Shown one piece after another: positions 6,152 to 12,694 of a stretch of 13,041 bases of DNA; within the stretch, counting starts at the first letter, position 1, and each line of letters begins with the position of its first letter. The DNA is from an uncultured Collinsella sp. (GTDB taxonomy: Bacteria > Actinomycetota > Coriobacteriia > Coriobacteriales > Coriobacteriaceae). Where the stretch lies: contig CABTAA010000022.1 in assembly GCA_902482615.1 (NCBI GenBank), positions 1 through 13,041 on the forward strand. Direction: 5' to 3'. The notes under the pieces were generated by a model. The model was not told the origin of the DNA. It searched no databases and was given only the letters and a program-made list of their open reading frames with translations. A program made the position numbers and the translations under genes.

Positions 6152-6930
6152 CCTCCTTGCAAGGAGCACCAAGCGCCTTGCGCGTCGGTGGTAAGAATCA
6201 CCGGGCCGTCATCGGTAATGGCGACGGTGTTCTCGTAGTGCGCGGCGGGCAGGTGGTCGTTAGTCGTGACGATCCAACCATCGGAGCCTGTGCTCACATG
6301 GTTGGAACCCATCGTAACCATCGGCTCGATGGCAATGACCATACCGGCCTGGAGACGAACGCCCCTCCCCTTCTTTCCGTAATTCGGAACGTTGGGGTCC
6401 TCGTGCATCACATGGCCAATACCGTGCCCCACATAATCGCGAAGCACGCCATAGCCGTGAGACTCGGCGAGAGACTGGACGGCATAGCCAATGTCCCCAA
6501 TATGGTTACCGGGAACAGCCTGCTCGATTGCAGCCTTAAGGCAATCGCGCGTAACCTCACACAGGGCCTTGGCCTCGGGCGTGGGGGTACCGACGAAAAA
6601 CGTCCAAGCGTTATCGCCGACCCAACCGTCGACAACGGCTCCCGTATCGATGGAGATGATATCGCCATCACGCAGGATCATGTCGGGATTGGGAATACCG
6701 TGCACCACGGCATCGTTAATCGATGCACAGATGGTACCGGGGAACCCGCCGTAACCTTTAAAGGCCGGGGTGCCACCATGCATGCGGATAATCTGCTCCG
6801 CAAGCTGATCGAGCTCAAAGGTCGAAACACCAGGGCGAACCATGGCCCCAACGTGGCGGAGCGCCATCTTAGATAGCGCTCCTGCCTTCTTCATCTGCTC
6901 GATTTGCGTTGCAGACTTAATCTTGATCAT
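6142..6930 (-). CDS. map: Type I methionine aminopeptidase
   Basis: MetAP removes the initiator methionine from new proteins. The pita-bread fold residues are all present: His77 (VVHGIPN), the dinuclear metal ligands Asp95 (ISIDTGAV), Asp106 (VGDNAW), His169 (VGHGIGH), Glu202 (IEPMV) and Glu233 (HYENT). Each sits two positions below its E. coli counterpart. At 262 residues it is a short type Ia enzyme without an N-terminal zinc-finger extension. The C-terminal end, from about DAQGAW onward, is slightly longer than usual and its last codons fall inside the 130-bp inverted repeat. The ATG overlaps the adk stop codon (ATGA), so adk and map are probably translationally coupled. Confidence 0.98.
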   Translation of the reverse strand: MIKIKSATQIEQMKKAGALSKMALRHVGAMVRPGVSTFELDQLAEQIIRMHGGTPAFKGYGGFPGTICASINDAVVHGIPNPDMILRDGDIISIDTGAVVDGWVGDNAWTFFVGTPTPEAKALCEVTRDCLKAAIEQAVPGNHIGDIGYAVQSLAESHGYGVLRDYVGHGIGHVMHEDPNVPNYGKKGRGVRLQAGMVIAIEPMVTMGSNHVSTGSDGWIVTTNDHLPAAHYENTVAITDDGPVILTTDAQGAWCSLQGGEM

Positions 6931-7553
6931 AGACCGAGAGCCTCTTTGACATCCCCGTACACGGTCTCGCGAGCCTGGTCACCGTTGACCGACTTAAGCA
7001 GACCCTGGCCACGATAGTAGTCGACGAGCGGGCTCGTGGACTTCTCGTAGACGTCGAGACGGTTCTTAATGGTCTCGGGCTTGTCGTCGTCGCGCAGATA
7101 CATCTCGCCACCACACTTGGGGCAGGTAGCATCGGCAGCGGTGCCGGTGTAACCGCAGGCGCGGCAGGTGCGACGCGAAGACAGACGGTCGATGATGACC
7201 TCGGGGGCCACGTCGACCAGAAGGGCGCAGTCGATCTCGCGACCCATGGCGGAGAGCTCGGAATCGAGCGTCACAGCCTGGGCGGTGTTGCGCGGGAAGC
7301 CATCAAGAATGAAACCCTGCTGGGCGTCATCGGCGGCAAGGCGCTCCTTGACAAGGTCGATCACGAGCTGGTCGGGAACGAGCTCGCCGGCGTCCATGTA
7401 CTTCTTAGCCTGAATACCAAGCTCGGTGCCACCCTTGACGGCAGCACGCAGCAGGTCGCCCGTGGAAATGTGAGCGACGCCAAACTCGGCGACGAGCTCC
7501 TGTGCAACGGTGCCCTTACCGGCACCCGGAGCTCCGAGCAATACGAGGTTCAT
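6927..7553 (-). CDS. adk: Adenylate kinase with zinc-finger lid
   Basis: Adk interconverts ATP + AMP and two ADP. The P-loop GAPGAGKGT occupies residues 7-15. ISTGDLLRAA and GFILDGFPRN are the AMP-binding and core motifs. The LID domain holds a CRAC...CPKC pair at Cys130, 133, 144 and 147, the structural zinc site common in Gram-positive enzymes. I choose the ATG at 7553, giving MNLVLLGAPG and 208 residues, because GAGGAGG lies seven bases upstream. The TTG at 7559 would leave the ribosome site too close. The gene is 18 bp after secY and overlaps map by 4 bp, the classical secY-adk-map order. Confidence 0.97.
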   Translation of the reverse strand: MNLVLLGAPGAGKGTVAQELVAEFGVAHISTGDLLRAAVKGGTELGIQAKKYMDAGELVPDQLVIDLVKERLAADDAQQGFILDGFPRNTAQAVTLDSELSAMGREIDCALLVDVAPEVIIDRLSSRRTCRACGYTGTAADATCPKCGGEMYLRDDDKPETIKNRLDVYEKSTSPLVDYYRGQGLLKSVNGDQARETVYGDVKEALGL

Positions 7554-7571
7554 GAGCAATCCTCCTCTAGC

Positions 7572-8858
7572 CTATTTAAAGAATCCATCGTAATCATACA
7601 TCTTGATCTGGCCTTCGAGCTTATCGACCGTGTCGAGCACGACGCCTACCATGATGAGGATGGACGTGCCGCCAAATGCCTGGATCAGATGGTTACCCGT
7701 GAAGGAGAAGATGATCGAAGGCACGATGGCGATGAGCGCCAAGAAGACAGCGCTGGGAAGCGTGATCTTGTTGAGCGCGTTCTTGATGTAGGCCGCGGTA
7801 GCCCTACCCGGACGGACGCCCGGAATAAAGCCGCCCTGCTTCTTAAGGTTGTCGGCCGTGTCATCGGGGTTGAACACCATGGAGGTGTAGAAGTACGCGA
7901 AGAACACGATAAGGACAACATTAAGCACCCAGTTGAGCCAACCGGTCGAAAGCGCAGAGGCAACTGCCTGAATCCAGCCGATGCCGGGGAAGAACACAGC
8001 AATCTGAGCCGGGAAGTACAGCAGCGCCGAAGCGAAGATGATCGGCACGACGCCCGCGGTGTTGACCTTGATGGGCAAGTAGGTGGTCTGGCCACCCATC
8101 ATGCGACGGCCCACGACGCGCTTGGCGTAGGAGACCGGGATGCGGCGCTGGCCGCGCTCAAGGAAAACGATCAGCGGAATGACCAGCAGGATGATGGCGC
8201 AGATGATCACCATGGTGATGATGCCACCGGCATTGCCCTCGGTGCTGGAGAAGATAGCCTGCGGCAGACCGGCCATGATGTTCGCGAAGATGATCAGCGA
8301 CATGCCGTTGCCGATACCGCGCTGGGTGATGAGCTCACCAATCCACATGATCAGAATGGCGCCCGCGGTGAGCGTACCGACGATCATGAGGTCGAAGATG
8401 ATCTCGGGAGCGCCGGCGCCATTGAAGCTGATGCCGAAGCTCTTAAAGAGGAAGAGGTAACCCACGGAGTTGAGGATTGCCAGAGCCAGGGTGAGGTAAC
8501 GCGAATACTGCGTAATCTTGGTCTGACCAACCTCGCCCTCGCGGGCAAGCTCATGCAGGGAAGGCACGACGGCCTGGAGCATCTGGAGGATGATCGAGCT
8601 GGTGATGTAAGGCATGATGCCCAGCGAAAACACCGACACATAGCTCAACGCGCCGCCAGAGAAAAGATTCAGGAGGGCCATAGCACCTGCGGCGACCGAA
8701 TTGTTATCGGTCGAGAAAAGGCCCAGCATCCCCTGGAAAGGAATGCCGGGCACAGGAACGTGCGCACCAATGCGGTACACGACGAGCATAGCTATGGTAA
8801 AAAGAATCTTTTCGCGCAATTCTTTGATGCGGAAAGCATTCTTAAGACCATTTAGCAC
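7572..8858 (-). CDS. secY: Preprotein translocase subunit SecY, GTG start
   Basis: SecY is the pore of the Sec translocon in the cytoplasmic membrane. The 428-residue protein has the family's ten hydrophobic segments. Family segments visible include YRIGAHVPVPGI near the N-terminus, the plug region around NLFSGGALSYVSVFSLGIMP, YITSSIILQML and ITQRGIGNGMSLIIFANI. ERGQRRIPVSYAKRVVGRRM marks the cytosolic loop that contacts SecA or the ribosome, and PGVRPGRATAAYI precedes the last helices. The start is a GTG at 8858 inside the last codons of rplO: the genes overlap by 7 bp, and an ATG two codons later is out of frame. Translation is presumably coupled to rplO. Confidence 0.97.
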   Translation of the reverse strand: MLNGLKNAFRIKELREKILFTIAMLVVYRIGAHVPVPGIPFQGMLGLFSTDNNSVAAGAMALLNLFSGGALSYVSVFSLGIMPYITSSIILQMLQAVVPSLHELAREGEVGQTKITQYSRYLTLALAILNSVGYLFLFKSFGISFNGAGAPEIIFDLMIVGTLTAGAILIMWIGELITQRGIGNGMSLIIFANIMAGLPQAIFSSTEGNAGGIITMVIICAIILLVIPLIVFLERGQRRIPVSYAKRVVGRRMMGGQTTYLPIKVNTAGVVPIIFASALLYFPAQIAVFFPGIGWIQAVASALSTGWLNWVLNVVLIVFFAYFYTSMVFNPDDTADNLKKQGGFIPGVRPGRATAAYIKNALNKITLPSAVFLALIAIVPSIIFSFTGNHLIQAFGGTSILIMVGVVLDTVDKLEGQIKMYDYDGFFK

Positions 8859-9301
8859 GGCAGCTCGACCTTTCCGCCGGCGGCCTCGATCTTGGCCTGC
8901 GCAGAAGCGCTGACCTTGTCGACCTTGACCGTGAACTTCTTGGTGAGCTCACCATTGCCGAGCACCTTGACGGGCTCGAACTCGCTCTTGGTGATGCGAG
9001 CGGCCTTAAGAGCGGCACCGTCGATCACAGCGCCGTCCTCGAACTTACGCTCGAGACGCTCAACGTTAACAGCGGTGTACTCGATACGACGGGGGTTGCG
9101 GAAGCCCGGAAGCTTGGGCAGGCGCATAGCCAGCGGAGTCTGGCCACCCTCGAAGCCGGCACCCTTGGTGCCGCCAGAGCGGGAACCCTGGCCCTTCTGG
9201 CCGCGGCCAGAAGTGGTGCCGTGACCCGAAGAATTGCCACGGCCGACGCGCTTGCGGTTCTTGGTGGAACCGGGCGCGGGAGTAAGATCGTGAAGCTGCA
9301 T
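8852..9301 (-). CDS. rplO: 50S ribosomal protein L15
   Basis: L15 is a late-assembly protein of the large subunit. MQLHDLTPAPGSTKNRKRVG and the glycine-rich extension GRGNSSGHGTTSGRGQKGQG at residues 20-39 are diagnostic. The globular half includes RLPKLPGFRNPRRIEYTAVN. The length of 149 residues is normal. It starts 3 bp after rpmD and its 3' end overlaps the GTG start of secY by 7 bp. Confidence 0.98.
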   Translation of the reverse strand: MQLHDLTPAPGSTKNRKRVGRGNSSGHGTTSGRGQKGQGSRSGGTKGAGFEGGQTPLAMRLPKLPGFRNPRRIEYTAVNVERLERKFEDGAVIDGAALKAARITKSEFEPVKVLGNGELTKKFTVKVDKVSASAQAKIEAAGGKVELPC

Positions 9302-9304
9302 TTG

Positions 9305-9487
9305 CTACTCCTCTACAATCTCGACAAGGTGCTTGACCTTGAAGATCATGCCGCGGACGGACTCGTTGTCAGCAATCTCGCGAACCTCGCGGATCCTGTG
9401 GAGACCGAGGGCACGGACAGTACGGACCTGGTCCTGCTTGCAACCGTTGGTGCTGCGGACCTGCTTGATCTTGATGGTGTCAGCCAT
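9305..9487 (-). CDS. rpmD: 50S ribosomal protein L30
   Basis: A 60-residue protein, MADTIKIKQVRSTNGCKQDQ and so on, with the L30 ferredoxin-like fold signature VRTVRALGLHRIREVREIAD and the MIFKVKHLVEI end. It binds 5S/23S rRNA contacts in the large subunit. The ATG at 9487 is only 2 bp after the rpsE stop codon, and its AAGGAGAA ribosome site lies inside the last codons of rpsE. Confidence 0.97.
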   Translation of the reverse strand: MADTIKIKQVRSTNGCKQDQVRTVRALGLHRIREVREIADNESVRGMIFKVKHLVEIVEE

Positions 9488-9489
9488 GC

Positions 9490-10014
9490 TTAGTTCTCCT
9501 TACCGACGAACATCTCGGAGACCGTCAGGCCACGGCGAGCCGCGACGTCCTCAGGGCTGGAGAGCTCCTTGAGGCCCTCGACGGCAGCCTTGATGATGTT
9601 GAGGCCGTTGTCGGTACCGAGGGACTTGGACAGGACGTTCTTGATGCCAGCAAGCTCAAAGAGGGGACGCACAGCGCCGCCGGCGATAACGCCGGTACCC
9701 TCGACAGCGGGCTTAATGATGATGCGGCCGGCACCAAAGTGGCCGAGAACCTCGTGCGGGATGGTGCCCTGCTCGGTCACCGGCACGTGGAACATGTTCT
9801 TCTTGGCATCGAGAGATGCCTTGGAGATGGCCATGGGCACCTCAGCGGACTTGCCCATGCCAACGCCGACGTTGCCCTTGCCGTCGCCAACGACGACGAG
9901 AGCGACGAGGCTCATGCGACGACCACCCTTGACGGTCTTCGACACGCGGTTGATGTAAACGACGCGCTCCTCGAACTCGGAGGCCTCGCGCTGCTGCTTC
10001 TGATTACGAGCCAT
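9490..10014 (-). CDS. rpsE: 30S ribosomal protein S5
   Basis: S5 takes part in decoding fidelity and mRNA unwinding. The N-terminal RNA-binding domain shows VVYINRVSKTVKGGRRMSLV and VVVGDGKGNVGVGMGKSAEV. The C-terminal domain shows GHFGAGRIIIKPAVEGTGVI and GGAVRPLFELAGIKNVLSKS. At 174 residues it has the usual size. The ATG at 10014 follows a GGAGG that overlaps the rplR stop codon. It lies between rplR and rpmD, as in most bacteria. Confidence 0.98.
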   Translation of the reverse strand: MARNQKQQREASEFEERVVYINRVSKTVKGGRRMSLVALVVVGDGKGNVGVGMGKSAEVPMAISKASLDAKKNMFHVPVTEQGTIPHEVLGHFGAGRIIIKPAVEGTGVIAGGAVRPLFELAGIKNVLSKSLGTDNGLNIIKAAVEGLKELSSPEDVAARRGLTVSEMFVGKEN

Positions 10015-10028
10015 GTGCTACATACCTC

Positions 10029-10397
10029 CTAGAACTCGAGACCGGCGGCACGAGCACCGTCGGCGAGGGCCTTGACGCGGCCATGGTAGATACGGCCACC
10101 GCGATCGAAGGCGACCTTGGTGATGCCGGCCTCGATGGCACGCTTGCCAACGAGCTGACCGACCTTCTCCGCAGCCTCCTTGTTCGAGGTGTGGGTGCCC
10201 TTGAACTCGGCCTCGAGGGTCGAGGCAGAGACGAGCGTCAGGCTGGAGCCCTTGCTGTCGTCGATGATCTGGGCATAGATGTTGGCGTTAGTACGGGTCA
10301 CGCGAAGACGCGGACGCTCGGAGGTACCCGAGACCTTGCCGCGAACACGACGCTGACGACGCTTGAGGCCTTCCAGCTTCGCCTTATGCTTGTTCAT
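10029..10397 (-). CDS. rplR: 50S ribosomal protein L18
   Basis: L18 binds 5S rRNA and helps place it in the central protuberance. The basic N-terminus MNKHKAKLEGLKRRQRRVRG, RPRLRVTRTNANIYAQIIDD, the VGKRAIEAGITKVAFDRGGR segment and the YHGRVKALADGARAAGLEF ending are typical. It has 122 residues. The ATG at 10397 has AGGAG at good spacing. A 75-bp gap separates it from rplF, unusually wide for this cluster, and that gap contains a hairpin. Confidence 0.98.
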   Translation of the reverse strand: MNKHKAKLEGLKRRQRRVRGKVSGTSERPRLRVTRTNANIYAQIIDDSKGSSLTLVSASTLEAEFKGTHTSNKEAAEKVGQLVGKRAIEAGITKVAFDRGGRIYHGRVKALADGARAAGLEF

Positions 10398-10425
10398 ACG
10401 TAAACTCCTAAAAAGGTTGATCTTG

Positions 10426-10447
10426 CCAGCACCTGACGGGGTGCTGG
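10426..10447 (-). other. Intercistronic hairpin between rplF and rplR
   Basis: On the minus strand, CCAGCACC and GGTGCTGG form a perfect 8-bp stem with a 6-nt loop. The stem ends 28 bases before the rplR start codon. Downstream bases are CAAGATCAACCTTTTT, so the T-run is 10 bases away, too far for a classical terminator. A smaller stem AGTCG/CGACT (10461-10474) overlaps the rplF stop codon. The pair may regulate or process the message between the two genes. Confidence 0.5.
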
Positions 10448-10472
10448 TCTTATGCGAGTGAGTCGGTTACGA

Positions 10473-11009
10473 CTACTTGGCGGCCTTACCCAGCTTGCGG
10501 CGGATGTGCTCGCCAACGTAGTGGATACCCTTGCCCTTGTAAGGCTCGGGAGGACGATGGCCGCGGATCTCAGCGGCGATCTGACCGACCTGCTGCTTGT
10601 TGATACCCTTGACGTTCACGTGGGTGTTGTCGGGAACCTCGAAGGTGATGCCCTCGGGAGCCTCGACGATCACGGGGTGCGAGAAGCCCAGGGAGAACTC
10701 GAGGTTCTTGCCCTTCTGCTGCACGCGGTAACCGACGCCGGCGAGCTCGAGCTTCTTCTCGAAGCCCTCGGAAACGCCAACAACCATGTTGTGGATGAGG
10801 GCGCGGGTGAGGCCGTGGCGGGCACGGGTCTCACGCTCGTCGTCGGGACGGGAAACGGTGAGAACATTGTCCTCGACGTTGATAGCGAGCTTCTCAAAGA
10901 CATCGAGCTCGAGCTGGCCCTTGGGGCCCTTGACGACAACGTTGTTGCCGTTGACTGCCACTTCGACTCCGGCGGGAATCTGGACAGGCTTATTACCGAT
11001 ACGAGACAC
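10473..11009 (-). CDS. rplF: 50S ribosomal protein L6, GTG start
   Basis: L6 has two repeated alpha/beta domains that bind 23S rRNA near the factor-binding site. MSRIGNKPVQIPAGVEVAVN begins the protein, TRALIHNMVVGVSEGFEKKL marks the middle and RPPEPYKGKGIHYVGEHIRR is the C-terminal signature. It has 178 residues. The start codon is GTG at 11009, with AAAGGAG six bases before it, and the conserved SRIG N-terminus begins right there. It lies 33 bp after rpsH. Confidence 0.98.
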   Translation of the reverse strand: MSRIGNKPVQIPAGVEVAVNGNNVVVKGPKGQLELDVFEKLAINVEDNVLTVSRPDDERETRARHGLTRALIHNMVVGVSEGFEKKLELAGVGYRVQQKGKNLEFSLGFSHPVIVEAPEGITFEVPDNTHVNVKGINKQQVGQIAAEIRGHRPPEPYKGKGIHYVGEHIRRKLGKAAK

Positions 11010-11042
11010 GGTGATCTCCTTTCCTTCTACCTACCGAGCGAA

Positions 11043-11441
11043 TTACCAGACGTAAGCGATGATCTCGCCGCCGACGTTGTGCTTGCGAGCATCGCGGTCG
11101 GTCATGACGCCATGGCTGGTGGAAATAATGGCGGTACCAAGGCCACCGCGGACGCGGGGCATGTCGGCAACGCCGGTGTACTTACGCAGGCCCGGCTTGG
11201 AAATGCGGCGGATGCCGTTGATGACCTTAGCCTTCTTGGGACCATACTTAAGCGTGATGTGCAGAGTCTTCTGGGGAACGGTGTCCTCAACATCGTAGCC
11301 CTCGATGTAGCCCTCCTCGTGCAGAACACGAGCGATCTCGACGAGCTTCTTGCTGCTCGGCATGGAGACCGTGGCCTTGTTCACAGAGTTAGCGTTACGG
11401 ATGCGCGTAAGCATATCTGCGATCGGGTCTGTAAGGTTCAT
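11043..11441 (-). CDS. rpsH: 30S ribosomal protein S8
   Basis: S8 binds the central domain of 16S rRNA. In E. coli it also represses translation of the spc operon by binding near the rplE start. MNLTDPIADMLTRIRNANSV opens the protein, and GGLGTAIISTSHGVMTDRDA and NVGGEIIAYVW close it over 132 residues, all typical. The ATG at 11441 has AAGGAG upstream. It is preceded by a 119-bp gap after rpsN in which I see no clear structure or promoter. Confidence 0.98.
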   Translation of the reverse strand: MNLTDPIADMLTRIRNANSVNKATVSMPSSKKLVEIARVLHEEGYIEGYDVEDTVPQKTLHITLKYGPKKAKVINGIRRISKPGLRKYTGVADMPRVRGGLGTAIISTSHGVMTDRDARKHNVGGEIIAYVW

Positions 11442-11560
11442 ACAGATTCTCCTTCGTTCTTGATGAACACGTGCTCTTGGTTCTTCGCCGCCCTTAACGG
11501 CAAAGCCTTTTTAGCGCGTTTTCCCTGTTCCAAACTGATGCTTGAAACGCTGGTAGTGAC

Positions 11561-11746
11561 TTACCAGCTGGCCTTCTTAACGCCGGGAAGCTCGCCCTTG
11601 AGTGCAAGCTCGCGGAAGCAGACACGGCACAGGCCGAACTTGCGGTACACAGAGTGCGGACGGCCGCAGCGCTGGCAGCGCGTGTACTCACGAGTAGAGA
11701 ACTTCTGCTTGCGATTGCACTTGACGATCATCGATGTCTTAGCCAC
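11561..11746 (-). CDS. rpsN: 30S ribosomal protein S14 type Z (zinc-binding), GTG start
   Basis: This is the short S14 of Gram-positive bacteria, 61 residues. Two CxxC pairs, Cys24/Cys27 and Cys40/Cys43, in RCQRCGRPHSVYRKFGLCRV form the zinc site, and the protein ends ELPGVKKASW. The start is GTG at 11746 (GTG GCT AAG, giving MAK) with GAGGAGG six bases upstream. It lies 79 bp after rplE, and that gap contains a 13-bp hairpin. A zinc-free S14 paralogue often exists elsewhere in such genomes, but none is in this window. Confidence 0.97.
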   Translation of the reverse strand: MAKTSMIVKCNRKQKFSTREYTRCQRCGRPHSVYRKFGLCRVCFRELALKGELPGVKKASW

Positions 11747-11780
11747 TTATATCCTCCTCACATAGAGTATTGTTCGCCCC

Positions 11781-11810
11781 AAGCGCCGCCCCCTTGTGGG
11801 AACGGCGCTT
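11781..11810 (-). other. Strong intercistronic hairpin between rplE and rpsN
   Basis: In minus-strand RNA, the arms AAGCGCCGUUCCC and GGGGGCGGCGCUU pair over 13 bp (two G-U pairs) around an ACAA loop. It begins 15 bases past the rplE stop codon. The bases that follow are GGGGCGAAC, with no U-run, so it is not an intrinsic terminator. It may slow 3' decay, set the relative output of rplE and rpsN, or act as a protein-binding site. Confidence 0.6.
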
Positions 11811-11825
11811 ATAGGGCAGGTGAAC

Positions 11826-12383
11826 CTATTTCTTGAACGGGAAACCGAAGGCGTCCAGAAGGGCCTTGGCCTCCTCATCGGTGTTGGCGGTGGTCACGAA
11901 AGTGATGTCCATACCGCGCTGGTGATCGACGGAGTCGAAGTCGATCTCGGGGAAGATGAGCTGCTCGGTGACGCCCATGGAGAAGTTACCACGGCCGTCG
12001 AAGCTCTTGGCGGAGATGCCGCGGAAGTCGCGGATACGGGGGATCGCGACGGAGGTCAGACGATCGAAGAACTCCCACATACGGTCGCCACGCAGGGTAA
12101 CCTTGCAGCCGATCGGCATACCAGCGCGCAGGCGGAAGGTAGCGATGGACTTGCGGGCACGGGTGATCATCGGCTGCTGGCCGGTGATGGCGCGCAGGTC
12201 GCGCACGGCACCGTCGATGGCCTTGGAATCGGTAGCGGCCTCGCCGACACCCATGTTCACGACGATCTTCTCAAACTTGGGGATCATCATGACGTTCTCG
12301 TACTGGAACTTGTCCTGAAGCTGCTGCTTGACCTCGTTGTTGTACTTGGTCTTCAGACGCGGCACATACTTCTCTTCTGCCAT
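11826..12383 (-). CDS. rplE: 50S ribosomal protein L5
   Basis: L5 binds 5S rRNA and contacts P-site tRNA. The segments PKFEKIVVNMGVGEAATDSK, ITRARKSIATFRLRAGMPIG, DFRGISAKSFDGRGNFSMGV and FPEIDFDSVDHQRGMDITFV identify it. It has 185 residues, close to the usual length. The ATG at 12383 has GAAGGAG upstream. In most bacteria rplX and rplN come immediately before rplE. Here they are absent, and the next gene upstream is an unrelated xdhC-like gene, so rplE seems to begin its own transcription unit from the promoter near 12521-12549. Confidence 0.98.
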   Translation of the reverse strand: MAEEKYVPRLKTKYNNEVKQQLQDKFQYENVMMIPKFEKIVVNMGVGEAATDSKAIDGAVRDLRAITGQQPMITRARKSIATFRLRAGMPIGCKVTLRGDRMWEFFDRLTSVAIPRIRDFRGISAKSFDGRGNFSMGVTEQLIFPEIDFDSVDHQRGMDITFVTTANTDEEAKALLDAFGFPFKK

Positions 12384-12610
12384 TGTTCACTCCTTCTTGG
12401 GGTTTTAAGCACGGGGCGTGGCCACGATGGGTTGTCCTCGTGCCTCCTGGCTGCATCCGCGCCGCTCATGGCATTTTGCGGTTTGGACTCGACGCAGCAG
12501 GAGCCGACAAAACAATCGGTACTATACGCGCATCGGGAGCGTATTTCCAGAAAAACCTCGTCTGCCTGCACAACTCCACAACTCCCCCGCACAAATGGAT
12601 CCCAAAAAGC
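12384..12610 (-). other. Gene-free promoter and leader region upstream of rplE
   Basis: No credible coding sequence is seen. It holds the candidate promoter at 12549-12521, then about 130 bases of leader ending in the rplE ribosome site. Minor complementary runs in the leader (for example CACGA/TCGTG near 12424-12443) give no convincing single fold. I looked for remnants of rplX (L24) on the minus strand and found none. Confidence 0.5.
12521..12549 (-). promoter_or_regulatory. Candidate promoter of the rplE-rpsN-rpsH... operon
   Basis: On the minus strand, TGGAAA (12549-12544, four of six to the -35 consensus) is separated by 17 bp from TATAGT (12526-12521, five of six to TATAAT). It points at rplE. 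The predicted start near 12514 leaves a leader of about 130 nt. Confidence 0.55.
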
Positions 12611-12677
12611 AGTTGCGGTGAAATAGGGACTGTTGGGCGGCCTAACAGGCTTAAACAGTCCGTATTTCACCGCAACT
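12611..12677 (-). terminator. Long hairpin after xdhC-like gene: terminator and probable dispersed repeat
   Basis: The 24-bp arms (12611-12634 and 12654-12677) are reverse complements with one mismatch. The 19-bp spacer holds a nested GCCT-AAC-AGGC mini-hairpin. On the minus strand the stem is followed after two bases by TTTTT, 17 bases past the xdhC-like stop codon, as expected of an intrinsic terminator. No T-run follows on the plus strand. The stem is far longer than a terminator needs and contains the motif TTGCGGTGAAATA in both arms, which suggests a multi-copy palindromic element recruited as a terminator. Confidence 0.65.
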
Positions 12678-12694
12678 TATTGGTGGGGATGCGA

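Noticed and set aside
6094..6876. Plus-strand open frame opposite map
   Set aside because: Antisense shadow of map with all its catalytic residues intact on the other strand.
8849..8851. ATG directly after the rplO stop as the secY start
   Set aside because: Out of frame with SecY; the GTG at 8858 is in frame and gives the expected N-terminus.
7470..8855. Plus-strand open frame (461 codons) opposite secY and adk
   Set aside because: Antisense of secY; the His/Asp/Glu-rich product mirrors the codon use of the hydrophobic secY frame.
11442..11560. Possible promoter or structured RNA in the 119-bp rpsN-rpsH gap
   Set aside because: Only short, weak complementary runs and no -10/-35 pair that I could defend.
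10452..11765. Plus-strand open frame (437 codons) opposite rplF, rpsH and rpsN
   Set aside because: Spans three certain minus-strand genes and their gaps; no family resemblance.
12353..12670. Minus-strand 105-codon frame between the xdhC-like gene and rplE
   Set aside because: It starts inside the long palindrome, runs through the candidate promoter and into rplE, has no ribosome site and no recognisable domain. It may appear as a spurious hypothetical protein wherever the repeat occurs.
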